Positions 46,001 through 54,676 of a stretch of DNA of 64,000 nt are shown in pieces. The stretch is taken from NCBI RefSeq assembly GCF_947259025.1, contig NZ_CAMYKO010000002.1, positions 1-64,000 of the forward strand, read 5' to 3'. Every line of letters starts with the position of its first letter. Positions within the stretch are counted from its first letter, which is position 1. The translations under genes were made by a program, and so were the position numbers. Source of the DNA: an uncultured Methylophaga sp. (GTDB taxonomy: Bacteria; Pseudomonadota; Gammaproteobacteria; Nitrosococcales; Methylophagaceae). The notes under the pieces were generated by a model. The model searched no databases and was not told the origin of the DNA. It saw nothing but the letters and a program-made list of their open reading frames with translations.

Positions 46001-46030
46001 AAAAAAGGCATCTTCGGATGCCTTTTTTTT
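46001..46030 (+). terminator. Terminator after the NAD-linked formate dehydrogenase genes
   Basis: Stem AAAAAAGGCATC/GATGCCTTTTTT with TTCG tetraloop, T-run to 46030, 15 nt past the alpha-subunit stop. Confidence 0.95.
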
Positions 46031-46098
46031 AACCCGAAGTGCTTATTCTTGCTAAGATATGGAGCGTATTTTGAAGCTCCAAACAGGCTACAACTATA

Positions 46099-46845
46099 AT
46101 GAAAATCCTGATCAGCAATGATGATGGTTATATGGCCCAGGGAATTCGAACCCTGGCCGATGCATTAAGCAGTTTTGGTGATATTACCGTGGTGGCGCCG
46201 GACCGCAATCGCAGTGGTGCCAGTAACTCCCTGACCCTGGAGAACCCGCTGCGTCTGGACAAGCAGGATGACGGCGTCTATCGCGTAGAGGGCACGCCCA
46301 CTGATTGCGTGCATCTGGCAATAACCGGCCTGCTCGATGATGAACCTGATATGGTGGTTTCAGGCATCAATGCTGGTGCCAATCTGGGCGACGATGTGCT
46401 CTATTCGGGCACGGTGGCAGCGGCGATGGAAGGACGTTTTCTGGGCCTGCCGGCGATTGCGATTTCACTGGCTTCACACACCGGTACCCATTACGAAACC
46501 GCGGGCTGGGTTGCGCAGAAGCTGGTATCAAGGCTTAAAGATTCGGCGCTGCCCGCCGACACGATTCTCAACGTCAATGTCCCGGATCTGCCGATAGAGC
46601 AGATCACTGGCATTGAAAGTACCCGTCTGGGACATCGTCACAAGGCAGAGCCGGTCATTAAAGAATTTGATCCACGTGGCCGTCCGATGTACTGGATCGG
46701 CCCGGCTGGTGGCGAGGAAGATGCCGGGCCCGGCACTGATTTTGATGCTATTCGCAGAGGCGCCGTGTCAGTTACGCCCCTGCAAATCGACCTGACCCGC
46801 TATGATGCTATTGATGGCGTCTCTGCCTGGTTGAAAGATTGCTGA
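46099..46845 (+). CDS. surE: 5'-nucleotidase SurE
   Basis: 248 residues. The metal-binding [12 protein letters not shown] motif at the N-terminus, [17 protein letters not shown], and [26 protein letters not shown] are all diagnostic. SurE dephosphorylates nucleoside monophosphates and is linked to stationary-phase survival. It heads the conserved run surE-pcm-yqaA-nlpD with a 1-nt gap to pcm. Confidence 0.97.
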   Translation: MKILISNDDGYMAQGIRTLADALSSFGDITVVAPDRNRSGASNSLTLENPLRLDKQDDGVYRVEGTPTDCVHLAITGLLDDEPDMVVSGINAGANLGDDVLYSGTVAAAMEGRFLGLPAIAISLASHTGTHYETAGWVAQKLVSRLKDSALPADTILNVNVPDLPIEQITGIESTRLGHRHKAEPVIKEFDPRGRPMYWIGPAGGEEDAGPGTDFDAIRRGAVSVTPLQIDLTRYDAIDGVSAWLKDC

Positions 46846-46846
46846 T

Positions 46847-47506
46847 ATGAACATGGATCCCCGCGGTATAGGCATGACCTCACAACGGACTCGCGACCGG
46901 CTGGTCGGACGTCTGCTTGAGCGCGGTATCAGTAACTCGGATGTACTCAGTGTGATTCGTGAAATGCCGCGTCATTTATTTGTTGATGAGGCACTGGCCA
47001 GTCGTGCTTATGAGGACACGGCCCTGCCCATCGGTCACGGTCAGACCATCTCCCAGCCTTATATTGTGGCTAAGATGACCGAGATTCTGCTGGAAGGCGC
47101 AGCACGTGGCAAAGTGCTGGAAGTCGGCACCGGCTCCGGTTATCAGACAGCCGTATTGTCACAACTGGTAGAGCGGGTTTTCAGCGTCGAGCGCATCGCG
47201 CCCCTGCAGAACCAGGCGCGTGAGCGTTTCTATCAACTCAAGCTTAATAACATCAAACTCAAACACAGTGACGGCAATTGGGGCTGGGAGTGGTATGCGC
47301 CCTATGATGGCATTATCGTCACTTGTGCACCGGAACAGGTGCCTAATGAACTGTTACTACAACTCGCACCGGGTGGCCGGCTGGTGATACCGGTGGGAGG
47401 CAGCAGTGGTCAGTCACTGCGGGTGATTGACCGGATTGAAGATCGTTACGAAGAAGTGGAACTGGACGCAGTCAGTTTTGTACCGCTGTTGAGCGGTCAG
47501 GTCTGA
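46847..47506 (+). CDS. pcm: Protein-L-isoaspartate O-methyltransferase
   Basis: 219 residues; ATG 46874 ([10 protein letters not shown]) is the more usual family start, so up to nine residues at the front may not be translated. Canonical Pcm pattern: [36 protein letters not shown] and the SAM motif [15 protein letters not shown]. It repairs isoaspartyl damage in ageing proteins. Overlaps the next gene by one base and follows surE, the classic gene order. Confidence 0.96.
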   Translation: MNMDPRGIGMTSQRTRDRLVGRLLERGISNSDVLSVIREMPRHLFVDEALASRAYEDTALPIGHGQTISQPYIVAKMTEILLEGAARGKVLEVGTGSGYQTAVLSQLVERVFSVERIAPLQNQARERFYQLKLNNIKLKHSDGNWGWEWYAPYDGIIVTCAPEQVPNELLLQLAPGGRLVIPVGGSSGQSLRVIDRIEDRYEEVELDAVSFVPLLSGQV

Positions 47507-48081
47507 TGCAGCTGTTTTCCCGATTGTACGCCCGGGTTATGATCTGGGCCCGCCATAAACATGCTGCTTTCTGGCTGGCATTGGTCAGCTTCAGCGAGTC
47601 TTCCTTTTTTATCGTGCCACCTGATGTAATGCTGGCGCCGATGACGCTGGCCAGGCCCGATAAAGCCTGGTTTTATGCAGGGCTGACCACGGTCATGTCG
47701 GTACTGGGGGGCCTGCTGGGCTATCTGATTGGCCTGTTTGCGTTTCACCTGGCGGAACCCTGGTTGATTTCTCTTGACTATATGCATGCTTATCAGCAGG
47801 CGTCGGCTTGGTTCGACGAGTGGGGCTTCTGGGCAATCTTCGTCGCCGGTTTTACCCCGATTCCCTATAAAATTTTTACTATCGCTGCCGGGGCTGCCAA
47901 TATGATGTTGCTGCCGTTTGTGATCGGCTCAATCATCGGTCGTGGTATGCGTTTTTTCCTGGTCGCCGGCCTGATGCGCTGGGGTGGCCCGCAACTGGAA
48001 GCGAGTCTGCATATCTGGGTCGATCGGCTGGGCTGGCTGACAGTATTGATTTTGATAATAGGCTATCTGCTACTGGCTTGA
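47506..48081 (+). CDS. yqaA: YqaA-family membrane protein (DedA/SNARE-associated superfamily)
   Basis: 191 residues with about five hydrophobic segments. Family hallmarks: FWLALVSFSESSFFIVPPDVML, GGLLGYLIG and GFTPIPYKIFTIAAGAA. Members are polytopic inner-membrane proteins related to DedA lipid scramblase-like proteins; the specific function of YqaA is not known. It sits between pcm and nlpD as in many gammaproteobacteria. Confidence 0.9.
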   Translation: MQLFSRLYARVMIWARHKHAAFWLALVSFSESSFFIVPPDVMLAPMTLARPDKAWFYAGLTTVMSVLGGLLGYLIGLFAFHLAEPWLISLDYMHAYQQASAWFDEWGFWAIFVAGFTPIPYKIFTIAAGAANMMLLPFVIGSIIGRGMRFFLVAGLMRWGGPQLEASLHIWVDRLGWLTVLILIIGYLLLA

Positions 48082-48084
48082 CCG

Positions 48085-48885
48085 ATGAAATGGATTGTAC
48101 CGCTACTGCTGATGATCACCCTGACCGCATGTGGCGGTGGCGGAAGAGCTGTGGCGCCGGTTGGCAACTACGATTATGACCGTGATCAGCGAAAAATAGC
48201 CACGCCGCCCAGCTATTACACGGTCAGAAAGGGCGATACTTTGTATTCCATCAGCTGGCGCTACGGCATGGACTACAAGGATGTGGCACGCATGAACGGC
48301 ATCCGCTCGCCTTATACCATTTATGTAGGACAGAAAATTCGATTCAAACCCGGCAGTCGCAGTACTTCAAGCAGCAGGGCCAGCAGCCAGAGTTCAACGA
48401 CCCGCTCGGTAAAACCGGCACCGGCGCCAAAACCGGTGGCCAAACCCAAAACCACTAGCCCTAAATCTCAAGCCAAGCCGGCTCCAGCCCAGCAAACCTT
48501 CGTTGGCAATCAGAACCTGCAGTGGCGTTGGCCGACCCAGGGACGTGTGGTGTCGACCTATTCCAACAGCAGTCCGGGGCGCAAGGGTATTGATATTGCC
48601 GGTAAAGCGGGTCAGTCAATCATTGCCGCCGCATCGGGCAAAGTGGTTTATAGCGGCAACAGCCTGCCGCGCTATGGCAACCTGCTGATTATCAAGCATA
48701 ATGATGTTTATCTCAGTGCCTATGCGCACAGCGATAAACTGCTGGTGAAAGAAGGCCAGATCGTCAAAGCCGGTCAGAAAATCGCCTTAATGGGCCGCAC
48801 CGGCACCCAGCGTGATCAGCTGCATTTCGAGATCCGCCGCAACGGCAAACCAGTCGATCCGATCCGCTTCCTGCCGAAACGCTAA
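48085..48885 (+). CDS. nlpD: NlpD-family LysM/M23 lipoprotein
   Basis: 266 residues. Lipoprotein signal with lipobox LTAC (Cys 16), LysM domain around residues 48-92 (YYTVRKGDTLYSISWRYG), a Ser/Pro/Lys-rich linker, and an M23 domain in the last 125 residues. The first zinc-ligand His of active M23 peptidases is replaced (GRKGIDIA), while YAHSD and LHFEIRR remain, so it is probably a non-enzymatic activator of a cell-wall amidase, as for E. coli NlpD. In most gammaproteobacteria rpoS follows; here prfB does. Confidence 0.92.
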   Translation: MKWIVPLLLMITLTACGGGGRAVAPVGNYDYDRDQRKIATPPSYYTVRKGDTLYSISWRYGMDYKDVARMNGIRSPYTIYVGQKIRFKPGSRSTSSSRASSQSSTTRSVKPAPAPKPVAKPKTTSPKSQAKPAPAQQTFVGNQNLQWRWPTQGRVVSTYSNSSPGRKGIDIAGKAGQSIIAAASGKVVYSGNSLPRYGNLLIIKHNDVYLSAYAHSDKLLVKEGQIVKAGQKIALMGRTGTQRDQLHFEIRRNGKPVDPIRFLPKR

Positions 48886-48952
48886 ATCCGTTACAATATA
48901 GCGTTTTGCCGGTTTCTGACCGGAACTCAAATCATTTATTCAGAGGTTTACC

Positions 48953-50048
48953 TTGGAACTAGGCGCACCATTGCAACGCATTAAAGACCTTCGGGATCGC
49001 AGTGACGATCTTAGGGGGTATCTTTGACTTCGATGAGAAGTCAGAACGCTTAACCGAAGTCACCCGTGAACTGGAAGTCCCCAGCATCTGGGACGATCCC
49101 GAGTATGCCCAGAAACTGGGTCAGGAACGGGCCAGCCTGGAAAAAATCGTCACCACCTTGTCGCAGCACCGTGACACGCTGGACGATGCCCAGGATCTGC
49201 TGGAGCTCGCTGCCGAGGAAGAGGATCAGGACACTTTCGATGCGGTGATTGCCGATCTGGACGAACTGGAAAAAGGTCTGGAAAAACTCGAATTCCAGCG
49301 CATGTTCTCCGGCGATCTGGATAAAAACAGTGCCTATGTGGATATCCAGTCCGGTTCCGGTGGTACTGAAGCCCAGGACTGGGCCAATATTCTGTTGCGC
49401 ATGTACCTGCGCTGGGGTGAGTCGCATGACTACAAAGTCGAGCTGATGGAAGTCTCGGCCGGTGAGGTGGCCGGTATCAAAAGCGCTACCGTCAGACTGG
49501 AAGGTGAATACGCCTTTGGCATGCTGCGCACTGAAACCGGCGTCCACCGGTTGGTGCGTAAATCGCCATTTGATTCCGGCGCCCGCCGCCATACCTCTTT
49601 TGCCTCGGTCTTCGTTTACCCGGAGGTGGATGACACGATTGAGATTGATATCAACCCGGCCGATCTGCGGGTCGATACCTACCGCTCCAGTGGCGCCGGT
49701 GGTCAGCACGTCAACACCACCGACTCGGCAGTGCGGATTACCCACATCCCTACCAACACAGTGGTCCAGTGTCAGACCGAGCGCTCTCAGCATCAGAACC
49801 GTGACCGGGCGATGAACCAGTTACGGGCCAAGCTCTACGAGCTGGAATTGATGAAGCAGAACGAGGTCAAACAGGCGGCCGAGGAATCCAAGTCCGATAT
49901 TGGCTGGGGCAGTCAGATCCGCTCCTATGTTTTGGATCAATCGCGTATCAAAGACCTGCGTACCAATGTAGAAACCGGCAACACCCAGGCGGTGCTCGAT
50001 GGTGATCTGGATCAGTTCATCGAAGCCTCGCTGAAATCAGGATTATAA
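48953..50048 (+). CDS. prfB: Peptide chain release factor 2 (programmed +1 frameshift)
   Basis: Translation starts at TTG 48953 (AGAGG 6 nt upstream), runs 24 codons, meets UGA at 49025-49027 and continues in the +1 frame to 50048, giving about 364 residues, the normal RF2 length. The junction reads LRGYL-DFDEK. The RF2 anticodon tripeptide SPF is in VRKSPFDSG and the catalytic GGQ in [15 protein letters not shown]. It releases peptides at UGA and UAA stops. lysS follows after 2 nt, a common pairing. Confidence 0.97.
49010..49028 (+). promoter_or_regulatory. Programmed +1 frameshift site of prfB
   Basis: CTTAGGGGGTATCTTTGAC: an internal Shine-Dalgarno-like AGGGGG (49013-49018), the slippery CTT and the in-frame UGA (49025-49027). 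Low RF2 favours slippage and so restores RF2, the classic autoregulation. Confidence 0.97.
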
Positions 50049-50050
50049 GA

Positions 50051-51550
50051 ATGAGTAATGAAAACGAAACCGAATTCGACGAGAACCGCCTGATTGCGCA
50101 GCGCCGCGAGAAACTGGCCGAATTGCGCGAGCAGGGCAATGCCTTCCCCAACGATTTTCGTCGCAACGTCATGCATGCTGAGCTTAGCAGCGAGTATGAA
50201 AACTGGTCAGCCGAAGAGCTCAAGGACAAACCGCATCGGGTCAAGATTGCCGGACGCCTGATGACCAAGCGGGTGATGGGTAAAGCCAGCTTTGCCAATA
50301 TCCGTGATATGTCCGGTGATATGCAGCTTTATGTCAGACGTGATGATCTGCCGGAAGGCGTCTATGCCGAATTCAAACGCTGGGACCTGGGCGACATTAT
50401 CGCTGCCGAAGGTGTCATGTTCCGCACCCAGAAAGGCGAACTATCGGTACTGGTGGATAATATCCGCCTGTTGACCAAGTCGCTGCGACCGCTGCCGGAA
50501 AAATTCCACGGCCTGTCCGATCAGGAAACCCGCTATCGCCAGCGCTATGTTGATTTGATCATGAATGAAGCCAGCCGCGATATTTTCAAATTGCGGACCC
50601 GCATTATCGACGGTGTGCGTCGTTATCTGATGGATAACGACTACCTGGAAGTGGAAACACCGATGATGCAGGCTATTCCCGGTGGTGCCACTGCCAGACC
50701 GTTTACTACGTATCACAACGCGCTGGATATGGACCTGTTCCTGCGCATTGCCCCCGAGCTCTATCTCAAGCGCCTGATTGTCGGCGGTTTCGAACGGGTG
50801 TTTGAAATCAACCGTAACTTCCGTAATGAAGGCCTGTCGACGCGGCATAACCCGGAATTCACCATGGTCGAGTTCTACCAGGCTTACGCCGATTACAATG
50901 ACCTGATGGATCTCACCGAAAACATGCTGCGTCATGTCACCAAGGACGTGCTGGGCACTTCACAGGTGCATTACCAGGGCCTCGATATCGACTTTGAAAA
51001 GCCATTCACCCGCATGAGCGTTAAGGATTCGATCCTGCACTTCAACCCGGATCTCAAGCCTGAACAACTAGAATCGCTGGAGGAGGCGCGTCAAGTGGCC
51101 GAAGGTCTGTCGATTCCGCTTAAAGACAGCTATGGTCTGGGCAAGGTGCAAATCGAAATCTTCGAAAAAACCGTCGAACACCGCCTGATGGACCCCACCT
51201 TCATCACTGAGTACCCGACCGAAGTCTCACCGCTGGCCCGTCGCAGCGATGACGATCCGTTTGTTACCGAACGTTTCGAGTTCTTTGTCGGTGGCCGTGA
51301 GATCGCCAATGGTTTCTCGGAGCTCAATGATGCCGAAGATCAGGCTGAGCGCTTCCAGGCACAGGTGGCTGAAAAAGATGCCGGTGATGATGAAGCCATG
51401 CATTTTGATGCCGACTATATCCGCGCGCTGGAGTACGGTATGCCACCGACGGCCGGTGAGGGGATTGGGATTGATCGTTTGGTCATGCTGTTGACTGACT
51501 CACCGTCGATTCGGGATGTGCTTTTGTTTCCGCATATGCGGCCGGAATAA
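50051..51550 (+). CDS. lysS: Lysyl-tRNA synthetase, class II
   Basis: 499 residues. OB-fold anticodon-binding domain in the first 150 residues ([21 protein letters not shown]), then class II motifs: motif 2 [20 protein letters not shown] and motif 3 [20 protein letters not shown]. It charges tRNA-Lys in the cytoplasm. It begins 2 nt after prfB, likely co-transcribed, and is followed by a strong terminator. Confidence 0.97.
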   Translation: MSNENETEFDENRLIAQRREKLAELREQGNAFPNDFRRNVMHAELSSEYENWSAEELKDKPHRVKIAGRLMTKRVMGKASFANIRDMSGDMQLYVRRDDLPEGVYAEFKRWDLGDIIAAEGVMFRTQKGELSVLVDNIRLLTKSLRPLPEKFHGLSDQETRYRQRYVDLIMNEASRDIFKLRTRIIDGVRRYLMDNDYLEVETPMMQAIPGGATARPFTTYHNALDMDLFLRIAPELYLKRLIVGGFERVFEINRNFRNEGLSTRHNPEFTMVEFYQAYADYNDLMDLTENMLRHVTKDVLGTSQVHYQGLDIDFEKPFTRMSVKDSILHFNPDLKPEQLESLEEARQVAEGLSIPLKDSYGLGKVQIEIFEKTVEHRLMDPTFITEYPTEVSPLARRSDDDPFVTERFEFFVGGREIANGFSELNDAEDQAERFQAQVAEKDAGDDEAMHFDADYIRALEYGMPPTAGEGIGIDRLVMLLTDSPSIRDVLLFPHMRPE

Positions 51551-51574
51551 GTTTTCATAAAAAACTTTTTCTAG

Positions 51575-51610
51575 AAACGGGCAGGGGATTAATTCTCTGC
51601 CCGTTTTTTT
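51575..51610 (+). terminator. Terminator of prfB-lysS
   Basis: Stem of about 13 bp (AACGGGCAGGGGA with TCTCTGCCCGTT, one G-U) and a T-run to 51610, about 25 nt after the lysS stop. Confidence 0.93.
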
Positions 51611-51618
51611 ATGGCTTT

Positions 51619-52148
51619 TTTCGCCTGAAAGTCGAGTTCATTTATTTTGCATGCCCACAAATTCATTGGTAATGAATTTGGACGCCGCGGGCGCCCGCAG
51701 GGTGAGTGACAGGGAAGTCACGAATCAAATTAAACTAACCAAACAAAAGGGCAGCCCACTGCTTGCCCTTCGGGTCCCCTGTGCTTCTCAATCATTTTGT
51801 AACACGACGAAAACTCGCTACGCTCAGACACTCGTCATGTTTGATCCAAACTGATTTGCGATGCTCGGCTGCGCACAGGGCGGTGACACCCTCACCCCAG
51901 CCCTCTCCCATCAAGGGAGAGGGTGACGAGAACAGGATTGGCGGCGAACACCAAGTATCCCCTTTTGTGCTGACGAGTAGCGCAGGCTTATCTGGATAAG
52001 GATTGGGCAGTGTTTGAGCGTTAGCGAGTTTTGGCCAATCCCCAGATAAGCCGAGCAACGCAGTGGAGCCGCAGGCCAGCACAATGGGGTGCCCTAGGGT
52101 TGTTAGGGAAATGGGCAAGCATTTCCCTGACTCGCCATTAAGGCGAAA
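51619..52148. repeat. Composite intergenic repeat B (530 bp, inverted relative to A)
   Basis: It has the same ends as repeat A: TTTCGCCTGAAAGTCGAGTT at the left and, read inward from the right, TTTCGCCTTAATGGCGAGTC. Blocks shared with A in the same order are the CGAGTTCATTTATTTTGCATGCCC block near 51632-51656, AACCAAACAAAA, a hairpin with AAAACTCGC at 51805-51839 and the roughly 185-bp 3' block at 51963-52148. B has extra material, including a CCCTCTCCC/GGGAGAGGG hairpin. Stop-free frames here are not convincing genes. Confidence 0.8.
51902..51924. repeat. CCCTCTCCC/GGGAGAGGG hairpin, second repeat family inside B
   Basis: Perfect 9-bp stem with ATCAA loop, preceded by CCCTCACCCCAG. This is a REP-like intergenic repeat seen in many gammaproteobacteria from memory. 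It is absent from repeat A, so it was probably inserted into B. Confidence 0.75.
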
Positions 52149-52240
52149 CATAAGACTGTGAAATGAAAATAAGCTTTAAAACCAAACACCCAATATAATC
52201 AGCCAATCAATCAATCAACACGTCTTGATGGAGGCTTAAA

Positions 52241-52561
52241 ATGAACAAACTCACAACCACCGCCATAGTGATGGCAATCACTTTCTTATCCGCCTGTGGT
52301 GTCAAAACCTCCGGCGTCCGCAGCCTCAGCCCGGACACCTACACCATCTCCGCCGATGATCTGGATGAAGCGGTAGCCAAAGGCACCGCACTAGGCCTGG
52401 CTGAAAACCACTGTAATGAAATAGGTAAAAAGATGCTGGTGACCCAGGTCTATAAACAGCATCGGGTTCGTTATACCTATGACGTGAAGTTCCAGTGCCT
52501 GGAGTCGGGTGACCCCCGGCTGGATAATCCCGAGTATGAAACGATTTACCGTTCAGAATAA
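52241..52561 (+). CDS. Small lipoprotein of unknown function
   Basis: 106 residues. Signal peptide with lipobox LSAC (Cys 19). The mature part has SPDTYTISADDLDEAVAKGTALGLAENHC, a pattern seen in small YecR-like or osmotically induced lipoproteins, but I do not recognise a named family. Cysteines at about 58 and 87 could form a disulfide. A GGAGG motif precedes the ATG. Likely outer-membrane anchored. Function not assigned. Confidence 0.75.
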   Translation: MNKLTTTAIVMAITFLSACGVKTSGVRSLSPDTYTISADDLDEAVAKGTALGLAENHCNEIGKKMLVTQVYKQHRVRYTYDVKFQCLESGDPRLDNPEYETIYRSE

Positions 52562-52594
52562 TGCTAGGGTAGCGGTTTTGGGTGATGACAAGTC

Positions 52595-53017
52595 ATGATG
52601 CAAAAACTGCTGCCTCTGATATTTATGTTGTTGTGCGTGCCGCTTCAGGCACAACAGGCGGATTCCCAGTTATCGCTTCAGGTCACGGATACTGAGCAGA
52701 GCCTGACTGTAGAGGGGATGACGGCGGTGCTGTACCGCTTTTCTGATACCAGTGGTGCCTGGCAGCACATTGATACCAAAAAGACGGATACTTCAGGGCG
52801 CATAGACGATGTGCTGCAGGGCGTGCAGCATGAGGGTGTGTATCGTCTGGTATTACGCAGCCGGCAGTATTTCAGACAACAGGAAATCGCCCGCTTTTAT
52901 CCGCTGATTCCGATTGTTTTCAGTCTGGAAAAAGGCCAGCCGCTGCATTTATCGCTTGCCCTGACTGAACAGGGGTACCGCATTTCCCGGGGTGAGCCGG
53001 GACAGACTGAGCCTTAA
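52595..53017 (+). CDS. Periplasmic transthyretin-like protein, degenerate HIUase relative
   Basis: 140 residues (start at 52598 equally possible). Signal peptide ending LQAQQ (about residue 20). The mature part follows the transthyretin / 5-hydroxyisourate hydrolase fold: VEGMTAVLYRF, TDTSGRIDD, GVYRLVLRSRQYFRQQ, FYPLIPIVFSL, then LHLSLALTEQGYRISRG. The Arg of SGRI and the His before the last strand are kept, but the N-terminal catalytic His (HVLD) and the terminal YRGS are not. Enzymatic activity is doubtful. Overlaps the convergent DUF3617 gene by 4 nt. Confidence 0.75.
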   Translation: MMQKLLPLIFMLLCVPLQAQQADSQLSLQVTDTEQSLTVEGMTAVLYRFSDTSGAWQHIDTKKTDTSGRIDDVLQGVQHEGVYRLVLRSRQYFRQQEIARFYPLIPIVFSLEKGQPLHLSLALTEQGYRISRGEPGQTEP

Positions 53018-53436
53018 CAGTCTCCCACGCGTTTGGCATTGAAAGTCATATTCATCAGCATTTTACCCAGCGGCGTGTCAGTCTCACTGTGCATTTGACC
53101 CTGCAGCGTGTCGCCATTGAAATCGGTGTGGCCCTCGTAGCTGGATGTCATACCGCCCATATTACAACTGGCGGCAAAGTCTGCCCGATCGCGTTTGATA
53201 TCGACCCGGGTCAAGGTGCATTGCTCGGGAATATTGAGCATATCCACCCCTTTGTCCAGATCCTGCTGTTGCAGGCATTCCTGATTTTTACTCGACTGCG
53301 GGGGCAATGACACCGCGCCTTCAATGGTGGTCACATGGGTATAAGCCCACAGGCCCGGCTGCAGGTTAGGTGTCTCAGCCTGAACCAGGCTGGTAAACAA
53401 TGAAAGGGCTATTACAGAGAGAACATTACGCATCAC
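53014..53436 (-). CDS. DUF3617 periplasmic protein
   Basis: 140 residues with a signal peptide ending VQAE (about residue 21). DUF3617 pattern: LQPGLWAYTHVTTIEG at the start and GDTLQGQMHSETDTPLGKMLMNMTFNAKRVGDC at the end, with four cysteines likely paired in disulfides. Family function is unknown. Co-directional with the NlpC/P60 gene 18 nt upstream. Confidence 0.85.
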   Translation of the reverse strand: MMRNVLSVIALSLFTSLVQAETPNLQPGLWAYTHVTTIEGAVSLPPQSSKNQECLQQQDLDKGVDMLNIPEQCTLTRVDIKRDRADFAASCNMGGMTSSYEGHTDFNGDTLQGQMHSETDTPLGKMLMNMTFNAKRVGDC

Positions 53437-53454
53437 GGTCAGAGCTCCTAGAGA

Positions 53455-53970
53455 TCAGCGATTACTGTTTGCTGATTGTACCCGAATTGATCGCCAGTAT
53501 TTGCGTGCCCAATAGATATTATTCATATCGGAAATGGTGACGCCAAGGCGGGTTGAGGCGTGCAGAAACTTCTCATTTTCCAGGTAAATACCGACATGAC
53601 GACCACCCCGGAAAAATACCAGATCACCGGTTTGCAGATCCGACTTGCTGATTTTCTGGCCAACATGGACTTGCTGGCTGGTGGTGCGCGGCAATCTGAT
53701 GCCAAACAAATCATTAAAAGTGAGTTGCACAAACGCGGAACAGTCAATACCGCTGCGGCTCTGTCCGCCCAGCCGGTAAGGCGTGCCCTGCCACAGAGCA
53801 TGCTGCTGGTAGAGTTTTGTTAGCGCATGTGGCTGGCCCGGCCTGGCATCAATGGCAGGGATCGTTTTGGGGTTGCTGCCACAGGCAGAAAGCAGGAGCA
53901 CGCTACATACAGTCAGCAAGCGAAGAAGTTTGAGGTAAACAAGTTCAGTTTTTGGCATCAAGCAGGGCAC
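53455..53970 (-). CDS. NlpC/P60 peptidoglycan hydrolase lipoprotein
   Basis: 171 residues; the start may be a few codons later (residue 5 is also Met). Lipobox LSAC with Cys 30. NlpC/P60 catalytic residues: Cys in SGIDCSAFVQLTF, His in GRHVGIYLE and the polar third residue in KFLHAST. QGTPYRLGGQS precedes the Cys as usual. It cuts D-Glu-DAP bonds in cell-wall peptides, similar to Spr/MepS. Probably outer-membrane anchored. Confidence 0.92.
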   Translation of the reverse strand: MPCLMPKTELVYLKLLRLLTVCSVLLLSACGSNPKTIPAIDARPGQPHALTKLYQQHALWQGTPYRLGGQSRSGIDCSAFVQLTFNDLFGIRLPRTTSQQVHVGQKISKSDLQTGDLVFFRGGRHVGIYLENEKFLHASTRLGVTISDMNNIYWARKYWRSIRVQSANSNR

Positions 53971-54034
53971 ATTAAAACGACATACTCAGCTTACCGCAGA
54001 TCTGCCACAAAAGATCATGAGCGCATCACAGGCC

Positions 54035-54541
54035 CTACTCAGTCAGTCGGTAAAAGGTTTCAGTGCTGATATTGTACTCATCACAAAGCTCCGACACCGT
54101 GCCGCCGCAGGCAATGCGGTACTGCATTTCTTCGATCTGGTTATAGGAGAGCCGGGCTTCTTTGTCGCTGGATTGCGCCTCGCTGTCAGCCGCCTCTGTG
54201 TCACCGTCAAGCTGAGCAATAGCCGCCATCAGCGAATAAAAATTATCCGTACTTTGGCGGGTATCAATGTCCTGTTCCAGTACTACCAGATCAACGCCCA
54301 AGCGCTGCAGTTTATCCGTCACGCTGGTTAGAAAACGGGTGGAGGAGGCCAGTCGATCCAGGCGGGTGACGAACAGGGTATCGCCATCATTAAGAATCGC
54401 CAGGCAGGCTTTTAGTTTGGGCTGAGACACAGCAGAGTCTGCTGCCTTGTCACTGAATACCGTATCGCACTGCTCAAGCGCCTCGAGTTGGATTTCCAGC
54501 GCTTGTCCGCGGATACCTTGTCGTGCGTAGCCAATTTTCAT
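54035..54541 (-). CDS. Resolvase-like protein lacking the catalytic serine
   Basis: 168 residues from ATG 54541, preceded by GGGAG at 8 nt. Residues 1-115 align with the serine-recombinase catalytic domain (MKIGYAR at the start, GDTLFVTRLDRLASS, GVDLVVLEQDIDT) and the C-terminus carries a resolvase-type helix-turn-helix (GTVSELCDEYNISTETFYRL). In active enzymes YARVS supplies the serine; here it reads YARQG, and the second Arg of DRLGR is replaced (DRLASS). It should bind DNA but not cut it. No transposon ends surround it. A palindrome lies just upstream. Confidence 0.8.
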   Translation of the reverse strand: MKIGYARQGIRGQALEIQLEALEQCDTVFSDKAADSAVSQPKLKACLAILNDGDTLFVTRLDRLASSTRFLTSVTDKLQRLGVDLVVLEQDIDTRQSTDNFYSLMAAIAQLDGDTEAADSEAQSSDKEARLSYNQIEEMQYRIACGGTVSELCDEYNISTETFYRLTE

Positions 54542-54597
54542 TACATGCACTCCCTGTTGATTTCATCATGCCCATTTATGTAATAGTCAACATTGCG

Positions 54598-54630
54598 GGT
54601 GTGGCTTATCCACGCGCGTGGGTAACACAG
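54598..54630. promoter_or_regulatory. Palindrome upstream of the resolvase-like gene
   Basis: The 12-bp perfect palindrome CCACGCGCGTGG (54610-54621) sits within a longer imperfect inverted repeat (TGTGGCTTATCCACGCG with CGCGTGGGTAACACA), about 57-88 nt before the gene start. It could be an operator, possibly of the resolvase-like protein itself, or an HDOD-gene terminator without T-run. Confidence 0.45.
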
Positions 54631-54676
54631 TTTCAGCTTAACAAGATTCAGCGGCCATTGTCAGATCCAACCAGTC

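Noticed and set aside
48953-49027. Frameshift mutation in prfB
   Set aside because: The CTT-TGA site with an internal AGGGGG is the known programmed frameshift, not a defect.
51651-52151. Stop-free frames across repeat B (for example 51792-52151 minus and 51763-51999 plus)
   Set aside because: They translate repeat and hairpin sequence, have no ribosome-binding site or known domain, and the blocks are repeated non-coding DNA.
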